DNA from: Paenibacillus sp.
GTDB taxonomy: Bacteria > Bacillota > Bacilli > Paenibacillales > NBRC-103111
Reading direction: 5' to 3'
NCBI GenBank assembly: GCA_029239545.1
Contig: JARBUQ010000004.1
Span: forward strand, 1-27,728
DNA: 27,728 nt
Below, piece by piece: positions 1 to 7,967 of the stretch (its first letter is position 1; every line of letters begins with the position of its first letter). The notes below the pieces were generated by a model. It was not told where the DNA came from, searched no databases, and saw nothing but the letters and a program-made list of their open reading frames with translations. A program made the translations under genes and the position numbers.

Positions 1-1
1 T

Positions 2-748
2 CTGGTTGCAGAAGAGCTTGAGCTTCGACTCGAACATAGCCGATATGAAGGAAAGATCATTTCCGTGGACTACGAGCAAGGGAGCATGCTTGTACAAGGC
101 CTGGCCTTGCTGCCTGCAAGCTTGGAAAATCATTATGTTTTCATTACGGGTGGAGAAGGAGAGTATTCCCGCAGCTCCCCGTACTTGGTTATAAGCGCCG
201 AGGCAGCCGGAGCTGACCACCTGCGTATTTACTCGGAACCAGGTGGATTTACACTTGCTCGCGGCAGGCTGAACGCAGAGCCAATCGGGAGCATCCTGCC
301 GAATGGAGTGAATTTGCCGTATTCGCGAAACGTTCTCCGTCAGGGGCCGAACCGTTATTTCAACGAAAAACTCGTTGTGAACGGCCGCGGGTCAGCGACT
401 CGTATTCGCTCGGTTTGCGCCAATTATGCCGGACTTGAAGTGGATGATACTGCCGGATTTGCAAGCGGCGATGATCTCACCATCTACGATGTGAAAAAAG
501 GAGATATTGTCGTTGTATACGCATCCGCGCACTTAAGGAGAGTCGGCAGCTCTGAGTATGAGCTGATCTCTCCTGTCGCCGTCTTCATTGACTTTAACAA
601 GGCGGGTGTTGTACAGGTATTGGATAAATCGGGACATTGGGCTCCGGCGACAAAACGGGAATGCTGTGGGAATGTGCTGTACGTACTGGAGCCGGGAAAA
701 AATGGAGCGCAACGATTTCGTGTGGGGCCTCTGCAGGGATCAAGATAG
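2..748 (+). CDS. C-terminal part of a beta-rich protein, 5' truncated by the window
   Basis: The frame is open from base 2 to a TAG at 746-748 (248 residues). No convincing start with a ribosome site is seen, so this is the tail of a longer gene. The residues alternate hydrophobic and polar in a way that suggests beta-sandwich or beta-helix structure, with no membrane segment and no catalytic motif I can name. Such tails are common in heparinase II/III-like or parallel beta-helix carbohydrate-active proteins, but that is a guess from composition and context. It lies 39 bases upstream of a Gfo/Idh oxidoreductase gene on the same strand, so it probably belongs to the same operon. The function is not recognised. 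Confidence 0.75.
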   Translation: MVAEELELRLEHSRYEGKIISVDYEQGSMLVQGLALLPASLENHYVFITGGEGEYSRSSPYLVISAEAAGADHLRIYSEPGGFTLARGRLNAEPIGSILPNGVNLPYSRNVLRQGPNRYFNEKLVVNGRGSATRIRSVCANYAGLEVDDTAGFASGDDLTIYDVKKGDIVVVYASAHLRRVGSSEYELISPVAVFIDFNKAGVVQVLDKSGHWAPATKRECCGNVLYVLEPGKNGAQRFRVGPLQGSR

Positions 749-787
749 AGCGTTTCACCAAAAAACGCGATCAAGGAGGAGAAAGAG

Positions 788-1939
788 ATGCCAGGAAAGA
801 ATAAGCTTCGCATGGGAATAGTAGGTACGGGCCGCAGAGGGGTGTATTTGGCTTCGCTTTACAACGCCCACCCGGATTGTGAAATAACCGCATTATGTGA
901 CCGATTCGAGCCCATCGTGAATGAAGCGGCAGATAAGCTTGGATTGCCTGGGGTCGCTCGCTTCACCTCGTTTGAGCGGTTAATCGACTCCGGACTAGTT
1001 GATGCTTTGGTGATCGCAGCACCGCCTACGATTCAAGTCGACATGGCCTGTTACGCCATGGAACACGGGATTCATGTTACAACGGAGGTGCCAGCCGCAT
1101 ATACCATTGAACAGTGCTGGAAGCTTGTCCGCACTGTGAAGCAAACAGGGATGAAGTATCAGCTGTGCGAGCAGCTCCGCTATGCTTCGTTCGTTCAGGA
1201 GTGGGAACAGATGGCCCGTAACGGAGAGTTCGGCAAAATCCTGTTCGCAGAGGGAGAATATTTCCATTACGAGGAAAATTGGAGAAGGTTCACTGATCTC
1301 AAAACAGGCAAGCTCTATTCCGCCCCTGAAGAAGCAGGTTCTGGCTCCGAGTTGGAGCGTTCATGGCGAGATCTTACATTCCGTCATCCCATCCTGTATT
1401 TGCCCCATACACTCAGTCCTCTGCTAAAAATAACGAATGATCGGGTTACGCGGGTTTCCTGTTACGGAACCCGCCCTCAAGGCTATACTCATCCGGAATG
1501 GTCGGTGCGGGACATAGAGGTGGCGCTCATGCATACGAGCAACGATACGATTATTCGAGCGGCGGTTGGGTTCAGTACTCCGCATGGACCGCGCCGTCAT
1601 ACGTCCTGTCACTGGTATCAGGTGAAAGGTACGCAGCGCACTGTGGAGTGGAGCCGATCCAAGGCGGATAAACCGAGAATGTGGAGCAGCGGCGACGACG
1701 ATTGGACGGAAATGGACTGGACGCTACGCTCTGACCAGGCAAGCGAGTTCGTCCAGACAAGCGGCCATGGCGGAGTGGACGGTTGGCCTGTGGAGAGCTT
1801 CGTGCGCGCCATACTGGAAGACTCGGATGTGACGATGAACGTGTATGAGGCCGTTGAAACGGCTGCTCCTGCCATTCTGGCAGCCGAGTCCGCGGATGAA
1901 GGTGGAATCATGAAGGAAGTACCGAATTTCCGCGAATAA
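788..1939 (+). CDS. Gfo/Idh/MocA family NAD(P)-dependent oxidoreductase
   Basis: 383 residues, usual length for the family. The N-terminus has a Rossmann nucleotide-binding motif, GIVGTGRRG, at residues 10-18. The usual Glu-Lys-Pro near residue 100 is replaced by TEVPAA, which keeps the Glu but loses the Lys that often takes part in catalysis. The C-terminal half looks like the alpha/beta dimerisation and substrate domain. Members oxidise or reduce sugars, inositols and amino-sugar derivatives in the cytoplasm. A strong site (AAGGAGGAGAAAGAG) precedes the ATG. It sits between the truncated beta-rich gene and the deacetylase-like gene, so it probably handles a sugar released by this catabolic island. 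The missing Lys makes the exact chemistry uncertain. Confidence 0.9.
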   Translation: MPGKNKLRMGIVGTGRRGVYLASLYNAHPDCEITALCDRFEPIVNEAADKLGLPGVARFTSFERLIDSGLVDALVIAAPPTIQVDMACYAMEHGIHVTTEVPAAYTIEQCWKLVRTVKQTGMKYQLCEQLRYASFVQEWEQMARNGEFGKILFAEGEYFHYEENWRRFTDLKTGKLYSAPEEAGSGSELERSWRDLTFRHPILYLPHTLSPLLKITNDRVTRVSCYGTRPQGYTHPEWSVRDIEVALMHTSNDTIIRAAVGFSTPHGPRRHTSCHWYQVKGTQRTVEWSRSKADKPRMWSSGDDDWTEMDWTLRSDQASEFVQTSGHGGVDGWPVESFVRAILEDSDVTMNVYEAVETAAPAILAAESADEGGIMKEVPNFRE

Positions 1940-1946
1940 AAACAGA

Positions 1947-3851
1947 ATGCGACCGTTGAATGGCCTAAACTGGCTGAAAATGCAGACACGTAATACGTGC
2001 CTGCTTACACACGGGAAAGGTGGGGCTCATGGGATGTTGGCCTATCTAGTAGATGAAGAAATCCGCCGGGAGCTTAATGCGAACGGGGAAAATTATTGGG
2101 ACTTGTACTCGGGTGAAATGGCCTCGATGCTTGGAGCCTCAGCCTATGCTCTTCCTTTGGCCGATCTGGTTCGGGAGGATGGGCTGAGCGAGGTCGATGT
2201 CTTGATCATAGGCAGCCGAACGAGTGGCAGATGGACGTCTGACATGAAGGAGAACTTGCGCCGATGGGTGCACGACGGCGGCGTGGCGATCGGATTCGCA
2301 GCCGAAGGACTCGACGAGTTGTTCGGCATTTGCGGGACCGCAGCCATCGAGCAGCAGCCCGACGACTACGCGCTGACCGCCAAGTTCGAGCTATGGCCGC
2401 ATGCGTTGACCGAGGGCGTCCATTCGCTCTATCATGCAGAGCAGAAGCTGCTCATATTCTCCTCTGTCCGCATCGTCCAGACGCAAGAGGCGGAGAAGCT
2501 CGCGCATTTGTATGACGAGCACGGCAAGGATTTGGGTGCCCCAGCGGTCACCTGGCATTCCAATGGAGCTGGCTATGCCGGCTACTTCTGCTTTGATGCG
2601 GCCAAGACGGTATGGCTTTTGCATGAGGGTAGACCCATAGAGGAATCGGTCAAGATCAAAACCGAGAAAAAAGCAGCTAATCTGCAAATCATAGGGGAAA
2701 ACTCGCGAAAAGTGCCCTATGCCGATGAGATCGCCTTCTTAATTCGGAATATGATCGCACGCGCCTACCGCCCTCAACCCTTTATATATCCGATCCCGCC
2801 AGAGCGGGAGTTAGTTCCCGATGCGTTGTTCTATTGGTCTGGAGATGAATATTTCGGTCCTGCTGAGTGGTCCGTAGGCGCCTCAGACTGGATGCATGAG
2901 CACGGGCTTGCCTATCATATCAACGTTGGAGTAGAACAGCACGCCGGAGCGAAGGACGGGCATCCCATGACCCGGGAGCAGTTCGAGCATATTAAGGCTA
3001 ACGGGCATGAAATATCGCTGTGGTACAATTTCCTGCATCCTTATAACGAATATGTTATCTCCGAAGAGGAGGTGCGCTACCAGAGCGAGCTGTTCTATGA
3101 GCGATACGGAATAAGAGCAGGCTCCACCCTGATGCACAGCACGAACTGGCAGGGAGGAACGGAGTTGGCGCGCTGGCTCGCGAAGTACGGCGGACTAGCA
3201 GACAATACGTTTATTGGCTCGCCGTTTACCGGCAACCACCCTTACGTGAATGCTCCATTTTACGGGTTCGGATCAGGTACGTCCTTCCCCTTCCATTTTT
3301 ACGAGAATTACGAGCGCGGCAACGAGCGCATCGCGCTGCTGGAGCAGCCGATCGTCTGTTACGAGCTCGGACATCGCGGCAGCATTGGCGACCGAGAAAC
3401 TTATGCCCCGGCGGATCTATACGAGCCAATCGATACGGCGATCCGCTACCATAGCGTGATGAATATTTTCTATCATCCGTATTACATCGTGAACTTCCCG
3501 CTTTGCCGCAAGGCCATTGAACACATGCTTCAGCATATCGCTGAGCGGGAAGTGCATATCGTTCATATGGGAAATGACGCGCTGGCTGATTGGTGGAATG
3601 CACGCGCGCTTTCCACCGTGGAATTCGCAGATAATCCCAGCAATGATGCTATGAGCTTTACTGTATTTTGCGCATATGCGGATGGCATGATCGTCACGAT
3701 CCCCTTGCGGGAATCAGATGAGCTTGTATGGCAGTGCGACGGAGCGCCAGTCACGGCTCGCATCAAGCGCGAATTCGGCTTGGCATGGGCACAGGTCATC
3801 GTTCCGCAAGGCAAGCATGACATTACCGCGGCTCGCCCCACGGTCGCCTAA
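1947..3851 (+). CDS. Two-domain protein: amidotransferase-like N-terminus and NodB/deacetylase-like C-terminus
   Basis: 634 residues from the ATG at 1947. An ATG at 1980 is also possible, and neither has a clear ribosome site; the gene begins only 7 bases after the preceding stop. Residues about 16-280 resemble a class I glutamine-amidotransferase-like or ThuA-like fold, with the strand VDVLIIG at 83-89 and a WVHDGGVAIGF segment at 107-117. Residues about 290-540 resemble a NodB-type barrel: a strand ending in SGD (Asp300), GHEISLW at 353-359 followed by His364, and a GSTLMHSTNW segment near 392-401. There is no signal peptide, so it is probably cytoplasmic. This suggests deacylation or deamidation of a sugar, but I do not recognise the exact family; the domain calls rest on pattern only. 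Confidence 0.75.
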   Translation: MRPLNGLNWLKMQTRNTCLLTHGKGGAHGMLAYLVDEEIRRELNANGENYWDLYSGEMASMLGASAYALPLADLVREDGLSEVDVLIIGSRTSGRWTSDMKENLRRWVHDGGVAIGFAAEGLDELFGICGTAAIEQQPDDYALTAKFELWPHALTEGVHSLYHAEQKLLIFSSVRIVQTQEAEKLAHLYDEHGKDLGAPAVTWHSNGAGYAGYFCFDAAKTVWLLHEGRPIEESVKIKTEKKAANLQIIGENSRKVPYADEIAFLIRNMIARAYRPQPFIYPIPPERELVPDALFYWSGDEYFGPAEWSVGASDWMHEHGLAYHINVGVEQHAGAKDGHPMTREQFEHIKANGHEISLWYNFLHPYNEYVISEEEVRYQSELFYERYGIRAGSTLMHSTNWQGGTELARWLAKYGGLADNTFIGSPFTGNHPYVNAPFYGFGSGTSFPFHFYENYERGNERIALLEQPIVCYELGHRGSIGDRETYAPADLYEPIDTAIRYHSVMNIFYHPYYIVNFPLCRKAIEHMLQHIAEREVHIVHMGNDALADWWNARALSTVEFADNPSNDAMSFTVFCAYADGMIVTIPLRESDELVWQCDGAPVTARIKREFGLAWAQVIVPQGKHDITAARPTVA

Positions 3852-3958
3852 TAATACTTTCAATGGCTCGCATTTTACTGCTTTACACAGTAGAACTGGT
3901 AGTGCACAATGAGTATTGCAGGAACAAAATTGACAGGCACTGCACAGGAGGGGAAACT

Positions 3959-4780
3959 GTGAAGATTTTTATAATGTCCGACATGGAAGGCGTATGCGGC
4001 GTAGTAAGTCACGATGAGTGGGTAACGCCCCAAGGCAGATATTATGCCGAAGGCAAAGAATTGCTAACTTTGGAAGTGAATGCAGCAATTGAGGGCTTTG
4101 CCGCAGCCGGGGCGACCGAATTTGTAGTTGCAGACGGCCATGGCTATGGTGGCATCAACAACCTGCTGCTCGACAAGCGCGCCCAGTTTTTGAGAGGACC
4201 TCTTCCTGGACCTTACCCGTTCATGCTCGATGCATCGTTCGATGCAATGGCATGGGTAGGACAACATGCCAAGGCAAGCACTGAGTGTGCACAAATGGCT
4301 CATACAGGCTGGTTCGATGTCATCGATTATCGTATAAATGATATTTCGGTCGGTGAATTCGGACAGATGGCTATGTGTGGAGCAGAGCTCGGAGTCCGCT
4401 CGATATTCGGAGCCGGTGATGAAGCTTTTACAGTAGAAGCGGCAGAGCTGGTCCAGGGTATTGAGACGGTCAGCATCAAACGCGGGATTCTACCGGGAAG
4501 CGGCGAGGAATGCACCGTGGATCAGTACAAGGATCGCAACAATGGCGCCATCCATCTGCACCCGGAGATTGCGCGCGAACGGATCAGGCAAGGTGCTGAG
4601 CGGGCCATGAGAAGGTTCGTCGAGAACCGCGAACAATTCGCCCTGCTGCAGCTCGCATCCCCTTTTCACCGCGAAGTACGGTACAGAAGCAATGGAACCA
4701 ATGAACCTCATACGAAGGTTTCGGAGCATCCGGACAGCGTAATTGGCCTGTTGAATACCAAGCTGCAGCTGAAGAAGTAA
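3959..4780 (+). CDS. M55 family metallopeptidase (DppA-like D-aminopeptidase)
   Basis: 273 residues from a GTG start chosen because AGGAGGGG lies 5 bases upstream and because the protein then begins MKIFIMSDMEG as the family does. Longer in-frame starts give an unrelated N-terminus. The zinc-centre residues of Bacillus subtilis DppA are present at almost the same numbers: Asp8, Glu10, His61 (DGHG), His103 (GQHAKAS), His115 and Glu133 (GEFG). DppA removes N-terminal D-amino acids and has two zinc ions per subunit in a decamer. Here the gene is last in the first operon, 107 bases after the deacetylase-like gene and just before a strong terminator, and not in a dpp dipeptide operon. It may act on D-amino acid or amide-linked parts of the island's substrate. 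Confidence 0.93.
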   Translation: MKIFIMSDMEGVCGVVSHDEWVTPQGRYYAEGKELLTLEVNAAIEGFAAAGATEFVVADGHGYGGINNLLLDKRAQFLRGPLPGPYPFMLDASFDAMAWVGQHAKASTECAQMAHTGWFDVIDYRINDISVGEFGQMAMCGAELGVRSIFGAGDEAFTVEAAELVQGIETVSIKRGILPGSGEECTVDQYKDRNNGAIHLHPEIARERIRQGAERAMRRFVENREQFALLQLASPFHREVRYRSNGTNEPHTKVSEHPDSVIGLLNTKLQLKK

Positions 4781-4816
4781 TAATCAGTACGCCCTCGAAT
4801 GGACCCTTAATAAGCA

Positions 4817-4846
4817 CCTCTGGAGCGACAGCTCCAGAGGTTTTTT
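4817..4846 (+). terminator. Strong rho-independent terminator
   Basis: A perfect 10-bp stem, CCTCTGGAGC with GCTCCAGAGG, has a GACA loop and is followed at once by six T. It ends the first operon after the M55 gene and separates it from the two-component genes. Confidence 0.93.
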
Positions 4847-4867
4847 GGGCTGATGACTGAATGTGTA

Positions 4868-4919
4868 AATAGTTCCCTACTCATTAAAGCTGTCGTTCCG
4901 AAAAAAAAAGCCTTATGAT
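4868..4919 (+). promoter_or_regulatory. Possible promoter and operator before the two-component operon
   Basis: The motif AAATAGTTCC (4868-4877) nearly repeats AAATAGTTTC found before the transporter operon. A -10-like TATGAT lies at 4914-4919; no good -35 is visible, as expected of an activated promoter. Binding of the YesN-type regulator here is inference. Confidence 0.4.
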
Positions 4920-5002
4920 GGAGTGAACCGAACTTCCACCAGTTTACGATTAAAAGGAAGATGGGACGATTCCTTATCATATCCTTAGGGGTGTTTGCCT
5001 CC

Positions 5003-6808
5003 ATGATAAAAATGTGGCGCATGGTATCGCTTAATTCGAAGCTCGGGCTGCTTATTCTCGCCTTTTTCTGCGTTCCTTTTCTCGTGCTGGGTGTTGTCTG
5101 GAACAATTATTCGATTGATACCATCGAGAAGAACGCCATTGAATCGAATGAGAAGCTCATTGATCAGGTGAGCGGTCGTTTTGACGGCTATTTTGCCGAT
5201 TTGCTGCGTACAACAAGCCCCTTGATCACACATCCTCTTGTCACAGCTTTCCTGAATGAGGTTCCTATCGATCGCTATGCGGAATTTCAACTCGCAGAGA
5301 GAATTCAGGCGGAGCTATTCCCAAGCATTACGTTCAACCGTCCTGAAATATATCGGTTTTCTCTGTTAAGCGCCGAAGGCAAATCAATATCAACCATCGG
5401 CGGTATTAACGTTCAGGAGACGTTCGACTCCATTTTGCTGCAGATGGCCGAAGAAGAGCAGACCAAGGTGCTGGGTGTTACCACCCAGGATGTCATGCCT
5501 CTACTTGGTTTCGCCCGCAAAATTTACGATCCTTCCTCCAAATCGCTCCAGGGCGTGTTATACATTCAACTGAATTTGCGAGTAGTCCTTGCCTCTATCG
5601 AGACGTTCCGATTAGGCTCTAACGGCTTCCTATGGATCGTGAACAATCAGGGCTATATCGTCTCTCATCCCAGTCGGGACACGATCGGTCAGCCGATGCC
5701 GATACTGCTGAGGGCTAAATTGGATAACAGCCAACAAGGACATTTTACCCAGGCTACAGATGGACAGGACAAGCTTATTATATTTAAGCCTTCCAGTGTC
5801 ACGGGATGGACGCTGCTCGCGGAAGTGCCCCAGCACGAGCTGACAGATCGGCTGGGAAAGCTGCGCATAATCACCGTTGCTGTTGTAATTCTGCTTGTCG
5901 GGACCGCCATGCTCATGCTCGGTTCGTTCACCTATTCTCTGACGAAATCAATGGTACAATTGCAGCGGCAGATGAAACGAGCCGAGATGGGTGATCTTAC
6001 CGTAGTATCTGCCGTCAACTCGCAGCATCACGAGATTGCCAGCCTGAATCTCAGCTTCAACAAAATGGTTCATGAGCTCAAACGTCTGGTTGAAGTACAA
6101 TATCAATCGGAGCTGCGGGAGAAGGACTATCAAATCCGCAAAAGAGATTCCATGGTTAAGGTGCTGCAATCGCAGATCAATCCTCATTTTCTATACAATA
6201 CGCTCGAGGTTATTAATGCCCATGCCGTTATCGCCGGCGCGAAGCCCATTACACGCATGACTCATGCACTGGCACGCATGTTCCGCTATAACGCGAATCA
6301 TGCCAAAAGTGTAGTAACGCTCTATGAAGAAGTAGAGAATGTCAAAACCTACTTCCTGATCTACACCGAACGCAGCACGGATTTCCGATGGGAGCTGCTG
6401 TGTGAGGAGGAAGATCTGCTGAACGTCCAGGCCGTGCCTATTATGGTTCAGCCGCTTGTGGAGAATGCGATCAAGCACGGGTATATGGAGCACAAGCTGA
6501 AGCCAACATATATGGCCATTGCCGGTACTGCCGAACCGGATTTTTATCGACTTCGAATTATTGATCAGGGCCGCGGAATGCCCAGCCATGTAATGGACAA
6601 GTACAATACCGCTTTTGCAGGTGATGCGGAGGAAGCAGTAATAGAGCCTGATGCCATTGGCCTGTGGAATGTACATCAGCGGCTAGTCTATACATTCGGC
6701 AAACCATACGGCCTCTACATCGTGGAATCGGGTGAGCTGGGCACTGTGGTGGAGATCAGACTGCCGTATCGCAATAACTCGGACAAAGGGGAGACGAGTC
6801 ATGTATAG
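5003..6808 (+). CDS. YesM-type sensor histidine kinase
   Basis: 601 residues from the ATG at 5003, chosen because AGGGGTG lies 9 bases upstream. The ATG at 4961 has only a crowded site and would add 14 residues. Order: membrane helix about 13-33, extracellular dCache-like sensor about 35-285, second helix about 288-312, HAMP about 312-365, His_kinase domain with phospho-acceptor His395 in QSQINPHFLYNT, then an ATPase domain with N box PLVENAIKHG (484-493), DQGRGMP (521-527) and GLWNVHQRL (553-561). Such kinases sense extracellular saccharides, or a binding protein loaded with them, and phosphorylate a YesN-type regulator. Its stop overlaps the regulator's start by 8 bases, implying translational coupling. 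It likely controls the neighbouring importer operon. Confidence 0.95.
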   Translation: MIKMWRMVSLNSKLGLLILAFFCVPFLVLGVVWNNYSIDTIEKNAIESNEKLIDQVSGRFDGYFADLLRTTSPLITHPLVTAFLNEVPIDRYAEFQLAERIQAELFPSITFNRPEIYRFSLLSAEGKSISTIGGINVQETFDSILLQMAEEEQTKVLGVTTQDVMPLLGFARKIYDPSSKSLQGVLYIQLNLRVVLASIETFRLGSNGFLWIVNNQGYIVSHPSRDTIGQPMPILLRAKLDNSQQGHFTQATDGQDKLIIFKPSSVTGWTLLAEVPQHELTDRLGKLRIITVAVVILLVGTAMLMLGSFTYSLTKSMVQLQRQMKRAEMGDLTVVSAVNSQHHEIASLNLSFNKMVHELKRLVEVQYQSELREKDYQIRKRDSMVKVLQSQINPHFLYNTLEVINAHAVIAGAKPITRMTHALARMFRYNANHAKSVVTLYEEVENVKTYFLIYTERSTDFRWELLCEEEDLLNVQAVPIMVQPLVENAIKHGYMEHKLKPTYMAIAGTAEPDFYRLRIIDQGRGMPSHVMDKYNTAFAGDAEEAVIEPDAIGLWNVHQRLVYTFGKPYGLYIVESGELGTVVEIRLPYRNNSDKGETSHV

Positions 6809-7850
6809 TGTAATGATTGTGGACGATGAATATCCGGTGAAGATCATTCTCCGCGACATCATAATGAATGCAGGACTTCAATATCAAATTACGGCTGAAG
6901 CCGAGAACGGAGCCGAGGCCCTCCTGCTTGCATCGCAGATTCGGCCCAACCTGATCATCACCGACATTATGATGCCTGTGATGGACGGTCTCGAATTGAT
7001 CCGTAATTTGAGGTCTCGAGACATCGAATCCGAGATTATAATCGTATCGGGCTACAATGATTTTGGCTATGCACAGCAAGCGATTCAATATGGTGTCAGC
7101 CGATATTTACTCAAGCCGCTTGACGATCGGCAAGTGATCAGCTATTTGCAGGAGCTCCAGCATTCCCTGCAACTGGAAGCGCAGCTCACTTCCGGCATGA
7201 GCCAATGGGTCTGGTTCTGCAAAACCAACGGCGAACGATTGGCAGAGCAGCTGTGGGCCTTGAATGATCAGGAGGTAGCTCGAACGCTGTCAGCCGTTCA
7301 AGCGGCGTTCGCACAAGGTCAGCTCTCCCTTACATTGATTCATCAATGTTATTCCAATCTGCTGCAGATCGTCCTCGGAGAAATATCAAGCCGCTCAGAT
7401 AAGGCCTTAGAAGCCTCAAGACTATCCTTGCCGCCTTTGAACCAGGCGCAACCGGATGCAGCAGCAGCAACAATCTTCATGCGGCTGCTTGAGAAGCTGC
7501 GCCAAACTCGACAGCATGGGCATCGCCGGAAAGTACAGGAAGCGCTTGATCTGGTTCGGCAGTCTTACTCCGACGTTGAGCTGTCACTGCCGTATGTAGC
7601 GGAGCGGGTCCAACTGTCCGCTTCCCGTCTGAGCGGGCTATTGAAGGAGGAGACCGGCCGCAGCTTCACTCAGCTGTTGACCGAGATTCGAATGGAGCAA
7701 GCGATGCTGCTGCTGAACAATGCTTCGGCCAAAACATACGAGGTCGCACTTGAAGTGGGTTATTCCGATTATTCCTATTTCACCAAAGCGTTCAAAAAAT
7801 ATTGCGGCCTTACACCAATGGACTACCGCAAGCGGATGGGTGTATTTTGA
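6801..7850 (+). CDS. YesN-type response regulator, receiver plus AraC DNA-binding domain
   Basis: 349 residues from the ATG at 6801, with AGGGGAG upstream. Residues 1-120 form a receiver with acidic pocket VDDE (7-10), phospho-acceptor Asp55 in IITDIMMP, Ser83 and Lys105 in YLLKP. Residues about 245-345 are an AraC-type pair of helix-turn-helix motifs ending in GYSDYSYFTKAFKKYCGLTP, the family signature. The linker between them is about 125 residues, short compared with many Paenibacillus members. Phosphorylation by the upstream kinase should enable activation of the importer operon that starts 117 bases downstream. The shared AAATAGTTYC motif before both operons is a candidate binding site and would imply autoregulation. 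Confidence 0.95.
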   Translation: MYSVMIVDDEYPVKIILRDIIMNAGLQYQITAEAENGAEALLLASQIRPNLIITDIMMPVMDGLELIRNLRSRDIESEIIIVSGYNDFGYAQQAIQYGVSRYLLKPLDDRQVISYLQELQHSLQLEAQLTSGMSQWVWFCKTNGERLAEQLWALNDQEVARTLSAVQAAFAQGQLSLTLIHQCYSNLLQIVLGEISSRSDKALEASRLSLPPLNQAQPDAAAATIFMRLLEKLRQTRQHGHRRKVQEALDLVRQSYSDVELSLPYVAERVQLSASRLSGLLKEETGRSFTQLLTEIRMEQAMLLLNNASAKTYEVALEVGYSDYSYFTKAFKKYCGLTPMDYRKRMGVF

Positions 7851-7864
7851 CCCACCGTTTTTTT
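7835..7864 (+). terminator. Weak terminator at the end of the two-component operon
   Basis: TGGGT (7837-7841) pairs with ACCCA (7850-7854) around an 8-base loop containing the regulator's stop codon, and seven T follow at 7858-7864. The stem is only 5 bp, so read-through into the transporter operon is plausible. Confidence 0.4.
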
Positions 7865-7881
7865 GTTTTTTAAAGTACCAG

Positions 7882-7928
7882 AAATAGTTTCATTTTGCAT
7901 GTTGGGATTGCGGCTGATTTCTTATAAT
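7882..7928 (+). promoter_or_regulatory. Promoter of the importer operon with candidate YesN operator
   Basis: A consensus -10 TATAAT lies at 7923-7928. The best upstream hexamer, TTGGGA at 7902-7907, has a short 15-bp spacer, suggesting an activator is needed. AAATAGTTTC at 7882-7891 matches 9 of 10 bases of the motif before the kinase gene and lies just upstream of the -35 region, a position typical for AraC-type activators. The role of the motif is inferred. Confidence 0.5.
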
Positions 7929-7967
7929 CAAACCTGTAAGTCATGATAATCGAGAGGGGATCGAAGC

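Noticed and set aside
3930..3935. TTGACA as a promoter for the M55 gene
   Set aside because: There is no -10 hexamer at a workable distance; the ribosome site occupies that place.
3863..3958. Longer start for the M55 gene
   Set aside because: The family N-terminus begins at the GTG at 3959, which has a strong ribosome site; the extension looks non-coding.
6191..6676. 161-codon - strand ORF
   Set aside because: It is antisense to the kinase ATPase domain, whose motifs are all intact.
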